Shown here one piece after another: positions 1 through 8,330 of a DNA stretch of 64,000 nt. A program made the position numbers and the translations under genes. The stretch comes from Saccharopolyspora endophytica (GTDB taxonomy: Bacteria; Actinomycetota; Actinomycetes; Mycobacteriales; Pseudonocardiaceae): contig NZ_JAGPXE010000002.1 of assembly GCF_018070075.1 (NCBI RefSeq), positions 434,001-498,000 of the forward strand, in the 5' to 3' direction. Every line of letters begins with the position of its first letter. Within the stretch, counting starts at the first letter, position 1. Below the pieces are notes generated by a model. The model did not search any database. It saw only the letters and a list, made by a program, of their open reading frames with translations, and was not told the origin of the DNA.

Positions 1-1
1 C

Positions 2-1870
2 GATTCGCTCGCCGAACTGCGCGAGCGTTCGGTGCGCGACATCGGCTGGTACTGGGACGCGGTGGTGCAGGACCTACGACTTCCCTTCAGGACGCCCTAT
101 TCCGAGGCGGTCGATCTGACGGCGGGGATCCAGCGTCCGGAGTGGATGGTCGGCGGCGAGCTCAACGTCGTCGACGCGTGCGTGAACAGGTGGCTCGAAG
201 ACGAGCAGGTGGTCGACAGTCCCGCGGTCGTGCACGTCAGCGAGGACGACTCGGTCCGCACGCTCACCTACCGGGAGCTCGCCGATCGGGTCGAGCGGGT
301 CGCCGCCGGGCTGCGCGACCTCGGAATCGGGCGCGGCGACGCGGTGGCGCTCTTCCTGCCGATGATTCCTGAAGCCGTCATCACCTGCTACGCGGTCGCC
401 AAGCTCGGGGCCGTTCTCGTGCCGCTGTTCTCGGGCTTCGCCCCGGCCGCGATCGCCGCACGACTGCAGGACGCCGATGCCAAGGCGGTGGTGGTTGCCG
501 ACGGCACGGTGCGTCGCGGACGGACGGTGCGGATGAAGCCGTTGCTCGACGAGGCGCTGCGTTCGTGCCCGACCGTGCGCAACGTGGTCGTCGTCGACAA
601 CGTCGCCTCAGCCGATGAGCAGCCGCAGTTCCCGCAGGTGCCGGAGACGGCCTGGGCGGACCTGCTCCGCTCAGAGGGGACCGTTCCGACCGCGGTGGTG
701 AAGTCGGCCGACACGCTGCTGCTGGCCTACACCTCCGGGACCACCGGCAAGCCGAAGGGCGCGGTGCACACCCACGCCGGGTTCCTGCTGAAAGTGGCCA
801 GCGAGGTCGCCTACTCCTTCGACGTCAAGCGCGGAGGCGTGTTCTGCTGGGTGACCGACATGGGCTGGATCATGGGCCCGCTGTCGATCATGGGAACCCA
901 CGCCAACGGCGCCGCGCTCCTGCTCTACGAAGGTTCACCCGACGTGCCGGACCTGAACCGGCTGTGGCGGCTGGCCGCGCGGCATCGCATCACCATGCTC
1001 GGGGTGTCGCCGACGCTGATCAGGACGTTGCGTTCCAGCGGAACCCCGGTACCGGACGACCTGGACCTGTCCTCGGTGCAGGTGCTCGGGTCGACGGGGG
1101 AGTCCTGGGACCCGGATTCCTACCAGTGGCTGGCCGAGGAGGTCTTCGGCAGCAGGGTTCCGATCATCAACTTCTCCGGTGGGACCGAGGTCGGTGGCTC
1201 GTTCCTGGCCCCCTACCCCGTCGAACCGATCCGCAGCTGCTCGCTCGGTGGGCCGTCGCTGGGCATGGACGTCGACGTCGTGGACGACCGCGGCGAACCG
1301 CTGCGCGGTGAGGTCGGCGAGCTCGTCTGCCGCCAGCCCTGGCCGTCGATGACGCGCGGTGTGTGGAAGGACGATGCCCGCTACATCGAGGCGTACTGGT
1401 CGACGTTCCCGGGCATGTGGCGGCACGGTGACTTCGCCCTGATCGACGAGGACGGCAACTGGTTCATCCTCGGCCGGTCGGACGACGTGATGAACGTGGC
1501 CGGAAAGCGGTTGGCGCCTGCCGAAGTCGAGTCGGTGATGAGCACGCATCCCGCGGTCGGCGAGGTGGCCGCCGTCGGTGTCCCGGATGCCACGAAAGGC
1601 GAAGCGGTGTGGGCATTCTGGGTGCCGCGCCGTGGCGCGGAGAACGAGGAGGACGTCTCCGACAAGCTGCGCGAGATGGTGGCCAGCGAGCTCGGCAAGC
1701 CCTTCTCGCCTTCGCTGGTGCGTCGTGTCTCGCAGCTGCCGAAGACGCGGTCGGCCAAGATCCTCCGCCGGGCGATCCGCGCAGCGGCGCTGGGAAAAGA
1801 CCCCGGGGACCTCTCCGGGGCGGAGAACCCCGACTCGCTAGCGGAGATCACCGCGGCTGCGAAGAGCTGA
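2..1870 (+). CDS. Acyl-CoA synthetase, AMP-forming (5' end cut by window)
   Basis: This is an adenylate-forming acyl-CoA ligase that activates a carboxylic acid with ATP and CoA. The reading frame is open to the first base of the window, and the residues before the GTG at 32 look like normal protein, so the true start lies outside. The ATP-binding loop TSGTTGKPKG lies about residue 235 and the WVTDMGWIMGP stretch that follows is typical of the acetyl/propionyl-CoA synthetase branch. The C-terminal catalytic lysine is in KTRSAKILRR. About 620 residues are visible, close to full family length. It lies just before a convergent GntR gene. The family is clear; the substrate is not, and could be a short-chain or cyclic acid. 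Confidence 0.9.
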   Translation, partial: DSLAELRERSVRDIGWYWDAVVQDLRLPFRTPYSEAVDLTAGIQRPEWMVGGELNVVDACVNRWLEDEQVVDSPAVVHVSEDDSVRTLTYRELADRVERVAAGLRDLGIGRGDAVALFLPMIPEAVITCYAVAKLGAVLVPLFSGFAPAAIAARLQDADAKAVVVADGTVRRGRTVRMKPLLDEALRSCPTVRNVVVVDNVASADEQPQFPQVPETAWADLLRSEGTVPTAVVKSADTLLLAYTSGTTGKPKGAVHTHAGFLLKVASEVAYSFDVKRGGVFCWVTDMGWIMGPLSIMGTHANGAALLLYEGSPDVPDLNRLWRLAARHRITMLGVSPTLIRTLRSSGTPVPDDLDLSSVQVLGSTGESWDPDSYQWLAEEVFGSRVPIINFSGGTEVGGSFLAPYPVEPIRSCSLGGPSLGMDVDVVDDRGEPLRGEVGELVCRQPWPSMTRGVWKDDARYIEAYWSTFPGMWRHGDFALIDEDGNWFILGRSDDVMNVAGKRLAPAEVESVMSTHPAVGEVAAVGVPDATKGEAVWAFWVPRRGAENEEDVSDKLREMVASELGKPFSPSLVRRVSQLPKTRSAKILRRAIRAAALGKDPGDLSGAENPDSLAEITAAAKS

Positions 1871-1917
1871 TGCGCAGGTGTGAGCGCGGCCGGCCGTTTC
1901 GGGCCGGCCGCGGTTCC

Positions 1918-2682
1918 TCACTCGTCGTCGACCGCGATCTTCTCCCGCTCCTCGACTTCCAGAACCGCCTTGGCGTAGGAGTGCACGTGCCGGTTCATCC
2001 GGCGAACCGCGGCTTCCGGGTCGCGTTCGCGGATCGCGCTGGTGATGGACTTGTGCGCCTTCGCGGTCACGCTCCGGACCTCGTCATCGACGAACGCCTC
2101 GTTCTCGGTCGCGGTGTAGATCGCCTTGGACAGCGCGGACATGAACGCGATCAGCAGTTCGTTGTGGCTCGCGGCGGCCACTCCGACGTGCCAGTCGACG
2201 TTGGCCTGCAGGAAGTTCGTCAGGTTGTCGTCGTTGGTGGCGAGGGCTTTGTTGGCCGCGTCGAGCACCGCGAGGTCCTCGTCAGTGCGGTTCTGGGCTG
2301 CAAGGCGGGCGCAGAACGGTTCGATGGCCTCGCGGGTTTCCAGCAGGTCGGCGAGGCGGAGCTGGCGTCCTCGGATCAGCAGACTGATCGAGGTCGCCAC
2401 CGAATCCTGGCTGGGGCGCTGCACGAAGGTTCCGCCCGCGCGGCCGGCCTTGATGCGCACCAGGCCCTGGACCTCGAGAATGCGCAGCGCCTCGCGGACC
2501 GTGGTGCGGCTCATCTGCGTCTGGGAAACCAGGTCGCGCTCCGGAGGAAGCGGGGTGTCCTCGGCGAACTCGCCGCTCAGGATCCGCTCCCGCAACTCGC
2601 TGGCCAGCACGTCCGATGCCTTCGGAACGGCCATGGGAGCCAACCGCACGGAGGAACGGTCCTTCTTCGGCGAGTCAACCAC
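1918..2682 (-). CDS. GntR-family transcriptional regulator, FadR/FCD type
   Basis: This 254-residue repressor has an N-terminal winged helix (residues 20-85, with PPERDLVSQTQMSRTTVREA as the recognition region) and an all-helical C-terminal FCD ligand domain, as in FadR, LldR and related sensors of organic acids or acyl-CoAs. It is transcribed away from the acyl-CoA dehydrogenase at 2795, with a GGTCT/AGACC inverted repeat between the two starts, so autoregulation is likely. Similar GGTCnGnCC sites occur before the genes at 3952, 12951 and 56107, which makes it the best local candidate for controlling the ring-cleavage cluster. The effector is unknown; an acyl-CoA intermediate is an inference. 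Confidence 0.88.
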   Translation of the reverse strand: MVDSPKKDRSSVRLAPMAVPKASDVLASELRERILSGEFAEDTPLPPERDLVSQTQMSRTTVREALRILEVQGLVRIKAGRAGGTFVQRPSQDSVATSISLLIRGRQLRLADLLETREAIEPFCARLAAQNRTDEDLAVLDAANKALATNDDNLTNFLQANVDWHVGVAAASHNELLIAFMSALSKAIYTATENEAFVDDEVRSVTAKAHKSITSAIRERDPEAAVRRMNRHVHSYAKAVLEVEEREKIAVDDE

Positions 2683-2696
2683 GAAAATCTCCCAAT

Positions 2697-2716
2697 TATG
2701 GTCTGACAGTTAGACC
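2697..2716. promoter_or_regulatory. Probable GntR operator (variant of the GGTCnGnCC motif)
   Basis: The inverted repeat GGTCT (2700-2704) and AGACC (2712-2716) lies 18 bases before the GntR start on the minus strand and 79 bases before the acyl-CoA dehydrogenase at 2795. Its left half, TATGGTCTGAC, resembles the motifs at 3887, 12839 and 56028. A TACCAT hexamer at 2722 could be the -10 for the rightward gene. Confidence 0.55.
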
Positions 2717-2794
2717 TAACCTACCATTCAACGATATGCATGGTGGCGCATGTCCGGCATGAGCCGGTGCGGACCAGCATAGAAAGGGGCCGGC

Positions 2795-3871
2795 ATGCGT
2801 TGGGAATTGACCGACGAGCAGGAGCTCTTCCGCACGTCGCTGCGCGAGTGGCTGTCCGACACCGCGTCCACCGAGACTATCCGCACGTGGTTGGACGGCG
2901 GGGACTCCTCGTCCTTCACGGCGCGCCTGGTGTCCGACGGCTGGTTCGGGGTGGGCTCGCCGGAGGAACTGGGCGGGCAAGGAGGCGGTCTGCTGGAGCT
3001 CGCGCTCGCCGCTGAGGAGCTGGGCCGGGCAGCGGCGCCATCGGGAGCCTGGCTGGCTTCGGTGCTGACCATCCCTGCGCTGGCGGAAGCGCCTGAGATC
3101 GCGTCCGCCGTGCTGGAAGAAGGGCAGTTCGCGGCCTTCGTCGCCGAAGCGGGTCGTCCGCTGGATCGTCCGCGGGGTCTCGAATTCGACGGTTCCAAGC
3201 TGCGCGGCACCGTGTCGTCCGTGCTGGGGGGCGGGAGCGCCCGCTGGTTGCTGGCGCCGGCGCAGGCGCCGGACGGTCTCGCGCTCTTCGTGGTCGAAGC
3301 GAACGCGGACGGCGTCGTGCTGAGTGATCGCAGGCTGTTGGACCGCACGCGAGACGCGGCGGACGTCCGCTTCGAAGGGGTCGCGGCGCGGCGCCTGGAC
3401 GTCGACGCCTCCGCGGTGCTGGTCGACGCAGCACTGCGCGCAGCAGTGCTCGTCGCCGCCGACAGCCTGGGTGCCGCCGGGAGCGTGCTCGACCTTGCCG
3501 TGGCCTACAGCCTGCAGCGCAAGCAGTTCGGTGTCCCGATCGGCTCCTTCCAGGCGGTCAAGCACGCGGCCGCCACGATGCTGGTCTCGGTCGAGTCCTC
3601 GCGGTCCATCGCCTACTTCGCCGCAGCGTCGGTGGACCTGGGCGGAGATGAGTCGGCGCTGCACGCCGCGACCGCCAAGGCGCAGGTCACGGCCGCCGGG
3701 CGGGAGGCGGTCGACACGGCGCTGACCATGCACGGGGCGATCGGTTACACCTGGGAGCACGACCTGCAGCTCTTCTACAAGCGCGCCAAACTCGACGCCG
3801 AGCTGTTCGGCTCCCCGCGCACGTGGAACGAGCGCTTGGCCGATGCGCTCCCGCTGTTGCCGACCGCCTGA
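2795..3871 (+). CDS. Acyl-CoA dehydrogenase family protein, small-subunit type
   Basis: This 358-residue flavoprotein of the acyl-CoA dehydrogenase family begins at an ATG preceded by AGAAAGGGG. The C-terminal part has the family's SLQRKQFGVPIGSFQAVKH and MHGAIGYTWEHDL segments. It lacks the YEGT-type glutamate, because the C-terminus ends in RAKLDAELFG, and it also lacks a glutamate at the isovaleryl-CoA-dehydrogenase position. It therefore resembles the non-catalytic subunit of the heterotetrameric enzymes known from mycobacterial steroid catabolism. The dehydrogenase at 3952 is the nearest possible partner, but pairing is an inference. It stands alone between the divergent GntR promoter and the next promoter at 3887. 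Confidence 0.82.
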   Translation: MRWELTDEQELFRTSLREWLSDTASTETIRTWLDGGDSSSFTARLVSDGWFGVGSPEELGGQGGGLLELALAAEELGRAAAPSGAWLASVLTIPALAEAPEIASAVLEEGQFAAFVAEAGRPLDRPRGLEFDGSKLRGTVSSVLGGGSARWLLAPAQAPDGLALFVVEANADGVVLSDRRLLDRTRDAADVRFEGVAARRLDVDASAVLVDAALRAAVLVAADSLGAAGSVLDLAVAYSLQRKQFGVPIGSFQAVKHAAATMLVSVESSRSIAYFAAASVDLGGDESALHAATAKAQVTAAGREAVDTALTMHGAIGYTWEHDLQLFYKRAKLDAELFGSPRTWNERLADALPLLPTA

Positions 3872-3886
3872 TGGTCATGGTTCCGT

Positions 3887-3918
3887 TTTGGTCTGTCCTT
3901 TAGTATATTAGGGCCAAA
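3887..3918. promoter_or_regulatory. Operator/promoter module A (GGTCTGTCC plus TATATT)
   Basis: TTTGGTCTGTCC begins at 3887 and a TATATT -10-like hexamer begins exactly 17 bases later. The block ends with GGCCAAA, making an outer TTTGG/CCAAA inverted repeat. The same layout occurs at 12839 and, in part, at 56028. It would drive the operon starting at 3952. Confidence 0.6.
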
Positions 3919-3951
3919 GAGGCTTTTGCTTGGCCTGGTGGGAGAACTGCT

Positions 3952-5118
3952 GTGGACTTTGAGTTGAACGAGGATCAGGCGACGATCCGCAAGGCCGTCG
4001 CCGAGCTGGCCGGGAAGTTCAGCGATCAGTACTGGCTGGAGAAGGACGCGGCGCACGAGTTCCCGACGGAGTTCTACGACGCGTTCGCGCAGGGCGGCTG
4101 GCTCGGCATCACCACTCCTGAGGAGTACGGGGGCCACGGGTTCGGGATCACCGAGGCGTCGCTCCTGCTCGAGGAGGTGTCCGCCTCCGGCGCAGGGATG
4201 AACGGTGCGAGCTCCATGCACCTGTCGATCTTCGGCATGCACCCGGTGATCGTGCACGGGTCCGAGGAGCTGAAGCGGCGCAACCTGCCGCGCATCGTCA
4301 ACGGCGATCTGCACGTCTGCTTCGGAGTCACCGAGCCGGAGGCGGGGCTGGACACGACCCGGATCACCACCTTCGCGAAGCGTGACGGCGACCACTACGT
4401 GGTCAACGGCCGCAAGGTGTGGATCTCCAAGGCACGCGAGTCGGAGAAGGTCCTGCTGCTGACCCGGACGACCAAGTTCGAGGACGCCAAGAAGAAGACC
4501 GACGGTCTGACGCTGTTCCTCACCGATCTGGACCGCGACAAGGTCGACATCCGCCCCATCGACAAGATGGGCCGCAACGCTGTCAGCTCCAACGAGCTGT
4601 TCATCGACGGCCTGCGCATCCCGGTCGAAGACCGCGTGGGCGAAGAAGGTCAGGGGTTCAAGTACATCTTGGACGGACTGAACCCGGAGCGGATGCTGGT
4701 CGCTTCCGAGGCTCTCGGTCTCGGCCGGGCCGCGCTGCGTCGAGCGGTGCAGTACGGAAACGAGCGGGAGGTCTTCGGGCGGCCGATCGGCATGAACCAG
4801 GGACTGCAGTTTCCGCTCGCCGACTCGCTGGCGCGCCTGGACGCCGCGGAGCTCGCGCTGCGCAAGGCAACGTGGCTGTACGACAACGGAAAGCCATGTG
4901 GTCGCGAGGCGAACACGGCCAAGTACCTCTGTGCCGACGCGGGATTCCAGGCCGCCGACCGGGCGCTGCAGACCCACGGCGGGATGGGCTACTCGGAGGA
5001 GTACCACGTTTCGCGCTACTTCCGCGAAGCGCGCTTGCTGCGGATCGCTCCGCTGAGCCAGGAAATGGTTCTGAACTACCTCGGTTCGCACGTTCTCGGT
5101 CTTCCCAGGAGTTACTGA
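3952..5118 (+). CDS. Acyl-CoA dehydrogenase
   Basis: This 388-residue FAD enzyme introduces an alpha-beta double bond into an acyl-CoA. It starts with GTG after a GGGAGA ribosome site. FGVTEPEAGLDTTR (about 124-137) is the flavin/substrate loop, and EREVFGRPIGMNQGLQ carries the conserved arginine. The C-terminus reads IAPLSQEMVLNYL where most relatives have the catalytic YEGT, while E246 in NPERMLVA sits at the position used as base by isovaleryl-CoA dehydrogenase. A branched or cyclic acyl-CoA is therefore a reasonable substrate guess. It is the first gene of a translationally coupled operon that runs to 12240. Confidence 0.9.
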   Translation: MDFELNEDQATIRKAVAELAGKFSDQYWLEKDAAHEFPTEFYDAFAQGGWLGITTPEEYGGHGFGITEASLLLEEVSASGAGMNGASSMHLSIFGMHPVIVHGSEELKRRNLPRIVNGDLHVCFGVTEPEAGLDTTRITTFAKRDGDHYVVNGRKVWISKARESEKVLLLTRTTKFEDAKKKTDGLTLFLTDLDRDKVDIRPIDKMGRNAVSSNELFIDGLRIPVEDRVGEEGQGFKYILDGLNPERMLVASEALGLGRAALRRAVQYGNEREVFGRPIGMNQGLQFPLADSLARLDAAELALRKATWLYDNGKPCGREANTAKYLCADAGFQAADRALQTHGGMGYSEEYHVSRYFREARLLRIAPLSQEMVLNYLGSHVLGLPRSY

Positions 5119-5867
5119 TGTTCGATCTCAACGGCCGCTCCGCACTGGTGACCGGTGCGGGCAGCGGCATCGGGGCCGCGGTGGCGATGGCCTTCGCTCA
5201 GGCGGGGGCTCGGGTGTTCGTGTCCGACGTCGACGAGCGGGCGGCCAAGCACGTGGCCGAAGGAATCCGGAATAACGGCGGCGTCGCCGAACACGGCGTG
5301 CTGGACGTCCGGGATTCGGCAGCGGCCGCTGACATCGCGCAACGCGCAGCGGCGCTGGCCGACGGCACCTTGCACATCCTGGTCAACAACGCCGGAGCCA
5401 TCGCGCCGGCGATGTTCCCCGACCTGGAGGAGGAGGCGTTCCGCCGGATCGTCGACATCCATCTCGTCGGTAGCTACACCTGCAGCAAGGCGGTGCTGCC
5501 GTACCTGCCGGAGGACGGCAAGGGGCGCGTCATCAACGTGACCTCTGCGGCTGGATTGCAGGGCACGATCGGGCAGGCCAACTACGGCGCAGCCAAGGCG
5601 GGCATCATCGGACTCACGAAGTCCCTGGCGCGCGAGCTGGCTCGCCGGCAGGTCACGGTCAACGCGCTCGCTCCGCTCGCAGCCACGCCGATGACCGAGA
5701 ACATCCGCAGCAACGAGAAGCTCGCGGCCAAGACGCTAGCGCGGATCCCGCTCGGGCGCTGGGCCGAGCCCTCCGAGATCGCGGGATCTTTCGTGTTCAT
5801 GGCCTCCGACGCAGCGGGGTACATCACGGGTCAGGTGCTGCCCGTCGACGGTGGGACGGTGATCTGA
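5118..5867 (+). CDS. Short-chain dehydrogenase/reductase (FabG-like)
   Basis: This 249-residue NAD(P)-dependent oxidoreductase starts at an ATG overlapping the TGA of the preceding dehydrogenase. It has the cofactor loop VTGAGSGIG (11-19), the NNAG motif (90-93) and an intact catalytic set of S143, Y156 and K160. It ends with the usual GQVLPVDGG tail. In this operon the likely task is oxidation of a 3-hydroxyacyl-CoA or a ring alcohol to the ketone before thiolysis. The exact substrate cannot be told from sequence. Confidence 0.88.
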   Translation: MFDLNGRSALVTGAGSGIGAAVAMAFAQAGARVFVSDVDERAAKHVAEGIRNNGGVAEHGVLDVRDSAAAADIAQRAAALADGTLHILVNNAGAIAPAMFPDLEEEAFRRIVDIHLVGSYTCSKAVLPYLPEDGKGRVINVTSAAGLQGTIGQANYGAAKAGIIGLTKSLARELARRQVTVNALAPLAATPMTENIRSNEKLAAKTLARIPLGRWAEPSEIAGSFVFMASDAAGYITGQVLPVDGGTVI

Positions 5868-7066
5868 TGGGCCGCGCGAAGGCGGGACCGATGCAGAGCG
5901 CGGGCCGAGAAGTGATCATCGCTGAGGCGGCCCGAACTCCGATGGGCAAGGGCCACCCGGAAAAGGGCTGGTACCGCGACACGCATCCGAACGAGATGCT
6001 CGCGGCCTGCTACGACGAGCTGCTGGCACGCGCCGATCTGCCTGCGAGGGAGGTCGAGGACCTGGTCATCGGGTGCACCGCCCCCTTCGGTGAGCAGTCC
6101 CGCAACATCGGCCGAAACGCGTGGTTGCAGGCCGGGTATCCGCCGGAGGTTCCGGCCGTGACCCTCGACCGCCGGTGCGGATCCGCTCAGACCGCCGTCG
6201 AGATGGGCGCAGGCCTCGTCGGTTCGGGCACCCACGACGTGGTGATCGCCGGTGGCGTCGAGCACATGGGGCACGTCCCGATCAACTCGCCCATCGAGAT
6301 CTCCAAGCTCTACGGTGATCCTTGGCCGGCCGAGCTGCGCGACCAGTACTCCTTCGTGCACCAGGGCGAGAGCGCTGAACTCATCGCCGAGCGGTGGGGC
6401 ATCGAACGCTCCGAGATGGACGAGTTCGCGGTGCGCTCGCACCGGTTGGCGGCGCAGGCCGTGGCCGAGGGCCGGTTCGACGCCGAGATGATCCCGCTGG
6501 AACTGGCGGGGGAGACGCGACACAGCGACCAGGGAATTCGGCCGGACACCGACCTGGAAGGGCTGGCGGGGCTGAAAACCCCGTTCCGCCAGGAGAACGG
6601 CCGGATCACGGCCGGGACGTCGTCGCCGATCTCCGACGGTGCCGCGGCGGTGCTGCTGGCATCCCGGGCGGCCACCGAGGAGTACGGCCTCAACGCCCGT
6701 GCGCGGGTGATCGACCAGACCACGGTGGGCGTGGACCCGATCATCATGCTGACCGGCCCGATTCCGGCGACGCACAAGATGCTGGAGCGAAACGGTCTGA
6801 GCATCGATGACATCGATCTGATCGAGATCAACGAGGCATTCGCCTCGGTGGTACTCGCCTGGGAGCGCGAGTTCAAGCCCGACCTCGACCGGGTCAACGT
6901 CAACGGTGGAGCCATCGCGCTGGGACACCCGGTGGGGGCCACGGGAGCGCGGCTGATGGCCACGCTTCTCGCGGAGATGGAACGCCGGGACGTCGAACTC
7001 GGCCTGGTCACGATGTGCTGCGGGGGTGGTCTGGGGACCGCGACGCTGATCGAGCGGATCAGCTGA
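5867..7066 (+). CDS. Thiolase (acetyl-CoA acyltransferase)
   Basis: This degradative thiolase of up to 399 residues cleaves a 3-ketoacyl-CoA with CoA. The catalytic residues are visible: C104 in LDRRCGSAQ, H354 in GGAIALGHPVGATG and C385 in TMCCGGGLG. The ATG at 5867 overlaps the previous stop (TGATG); an alternative ATG at 5891 would remove eight residues that are not conserved in the family. It is coupled in the same overlapping fashion to the CoA-transferase downstream. Confidence 0.92.
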   Translation: MGRAKAGPMQSAGREVIIAEAARTPMGKGHPEKGWYRDTHPNEMLAACYDELLARADLPAREVEDLVIGCTAPFGEQSRNIGRNAWLQAGYPPEVPAVTLDRRCGSAQTAVEMGAGLVGSGTHDVVIAGGVEHMGHVPINSPIEISKLYGDPWPAELRDQYSFVHQGESAELIAERWGIERSEMDEFAVRSHRLAAQAVAEGRFDAEMIPLELAGETRHSDQGIRPDTDLEGLAGLKTPFRQENGRITAGTSSPISDGAAAVLLASRAATEEYGLNARARVIDQTTVGVDPIIMLTGPIPATHKMLERNGLSIDDIDLIEINEAFASVVLAWEREFKPDLDRVNVNGGAIALGHPVGATGARLMATLLAEMERRDVELGLVTMCCGGGLGTATLIERIS

Positions 7067-8307
7067 TGGTCGACCTCGCCGCCCACGTGCGCCCAGGTGA
7101 TGGCATCTGGTGGTCGCAGACCAGCGCTGAACCGACCCCGCTGGTGCACGTGTTGCTGGACAGCGTCGCGGAGATCGGCCCGGTGCGCGCCTTCTGCGGG
7201 CTCACCTGGGACAAGCGGCTGACCACCGAGCTGCCCGAGCAGATCGCCCTGTCGTCCTACGGGGGCCTCGGCGAACTGCGCAAGCTCGCGAAGCGGGGGA
7301 GAGTCGACGTGGTGCCGTGCCACTACTCGGCGCTACCTCGGATGTTCGCTGAAGGTCGGCTTCCCAACGACGTCGGGTTCGTTCAGGTCAGCCCTCCGGA
7401 TGCCGAGGGACTTTGTTCCCTCGGCGTCGGGGTGGACTACGTCGCCGACGCGATCGAGCACACACCGGTGCTGATCGGCGAGATCAATCAGCGCATGCCG
7501 CGGACCTACGGAGCCCCCCGGGTTCCGATGGAACGGTTCGCGGCAGTGGTCGAGACCGATCGCCCTCTCCCGGAGGCGCCGGATCGAACGGCCGACGACG
7601 TTGAACGCGCCATCGCGCGCAACGTCGCGAGCCTGGTCGAGGATCGCGACACCATCCAGCTCGGCGTCGGCTCGTTGCCCTCCGCGGTGCTGGACTGCCT
7701 CACCGAGCACAACGACCTCGGCGTGCACTCCGGGATGGTCTCCGACGGAATCGCCCGGCTCGTGGAGAAGGGCGTGATCACCGGGTCGTACAAGGAGATC
7801 GACACCGGTTCGGTGGTCACCGGCGCGGCACTGGGCAGCAACGAGCTCTACACCGGACTGCCCGGCCTGCCCATCGAGTTCCGCCCGGCCAGTTACACCC
7901 ACTCGCCCGCGGTTCTGGCGAAGCTTTCCGGCCTGGTGTCGATCAACTCGGCGATCGAAGTGGACCTCACCGGCCAGGTGGGCTCGGAGATGCGCAAGGG
8001 GACCTACATCGGTGCGATCGGCGGGCAGGTCGACTTCTCCCGGGCGGCCTCGCTGACCGGAGCTCGCTCGATCATCACGCTGCGCGCTGCGTCCCGTTCG
8101 TCGTCCAACATCCGGCCGGTGCTCGACGGCCCCGTGACCACAGGCCGCTCTGACGTCGACTACGTGGTCACCGAACACGGCATCGCCGAATTGCGCGGAT
8201 GTGACCTGACCGAGCGGGCCCGGCGACTGATCGCCGTCGCCGCGCCCGAGCACCGCGCGGAGCTGGAGAAGTCCCTCGGGGACGGCAAAGCCGGGACGAA
8301 CCGATGA
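7066..8307 (+). CDS. CoA-transferase / acetyl-CoA hydrolase family protein
   Basis: This 413-residue protein starts at an ATG overlapping the thiolase stop codon. It resembles the Cat1 / 4-hydroxybutyrate CoA-transferase group: an N-terminal domain followed by an acetyl-CoA hydrolase/transferase C-terminal domain with GAIGGQVDFSRAASLTGA and YVVTEHGIAELRG near the end. It probably moves CoA between a pathway acid and acetyl- or succinyl-CoA, which saves ATP in activation. Its position between a thiolase and an HMG-CoA-lyase-like gene resembles leucine and isoprenoid catabolic clusters, where it could release or activate a keto acid. The CoA donor is unknown. Confidence 0.85.
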   Translation: MVDLAAHVRPGDGIWWSQTSAEPTPLVHVLLDSVAEIGPVRAFCGLTWDKRLTTELPEQIALSSYGGLGELRKLAKRGRVDVVPCHYSALPRMFAEGRLPNDVGFVQVSPPDAEGLCSLGVGVDYVADAIEHTPVLIGEINQRMPRTYGAPRVPMERFAAVVETDRPLPEAPDRTADDVERAIARNVASLVEDRDTIQLGVGSLPSAVLDCLTEHNDLGVHSGMVSDGIARLVEKGVITGSYKEIDTGSVVTGAALGSNELYTGLPGLPIEFRPASYTHSPAVLAKLSGLVSINSAIEVDLTGQVGSEMRKGTYIGAIGGQVDFSRAASLTGARSIITLRAASRSSSNIRPVLDGPVTTGRSDVDYVVTEHGIAELRGCDLTERARRLIAVAAPEHRAELEKSLGDGKAGTNR

Positions 8308-8330
8308 CAGAGCAGAAAGGAGCTGCCGCC

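Noticed and set aside
935..1549. Long antisense open frames over the major genes, here and at many other places
   Set aside because: They are third-position GC shadows of the real genes, rich in Arg, Gly and His, with no ribosome sites or family features.
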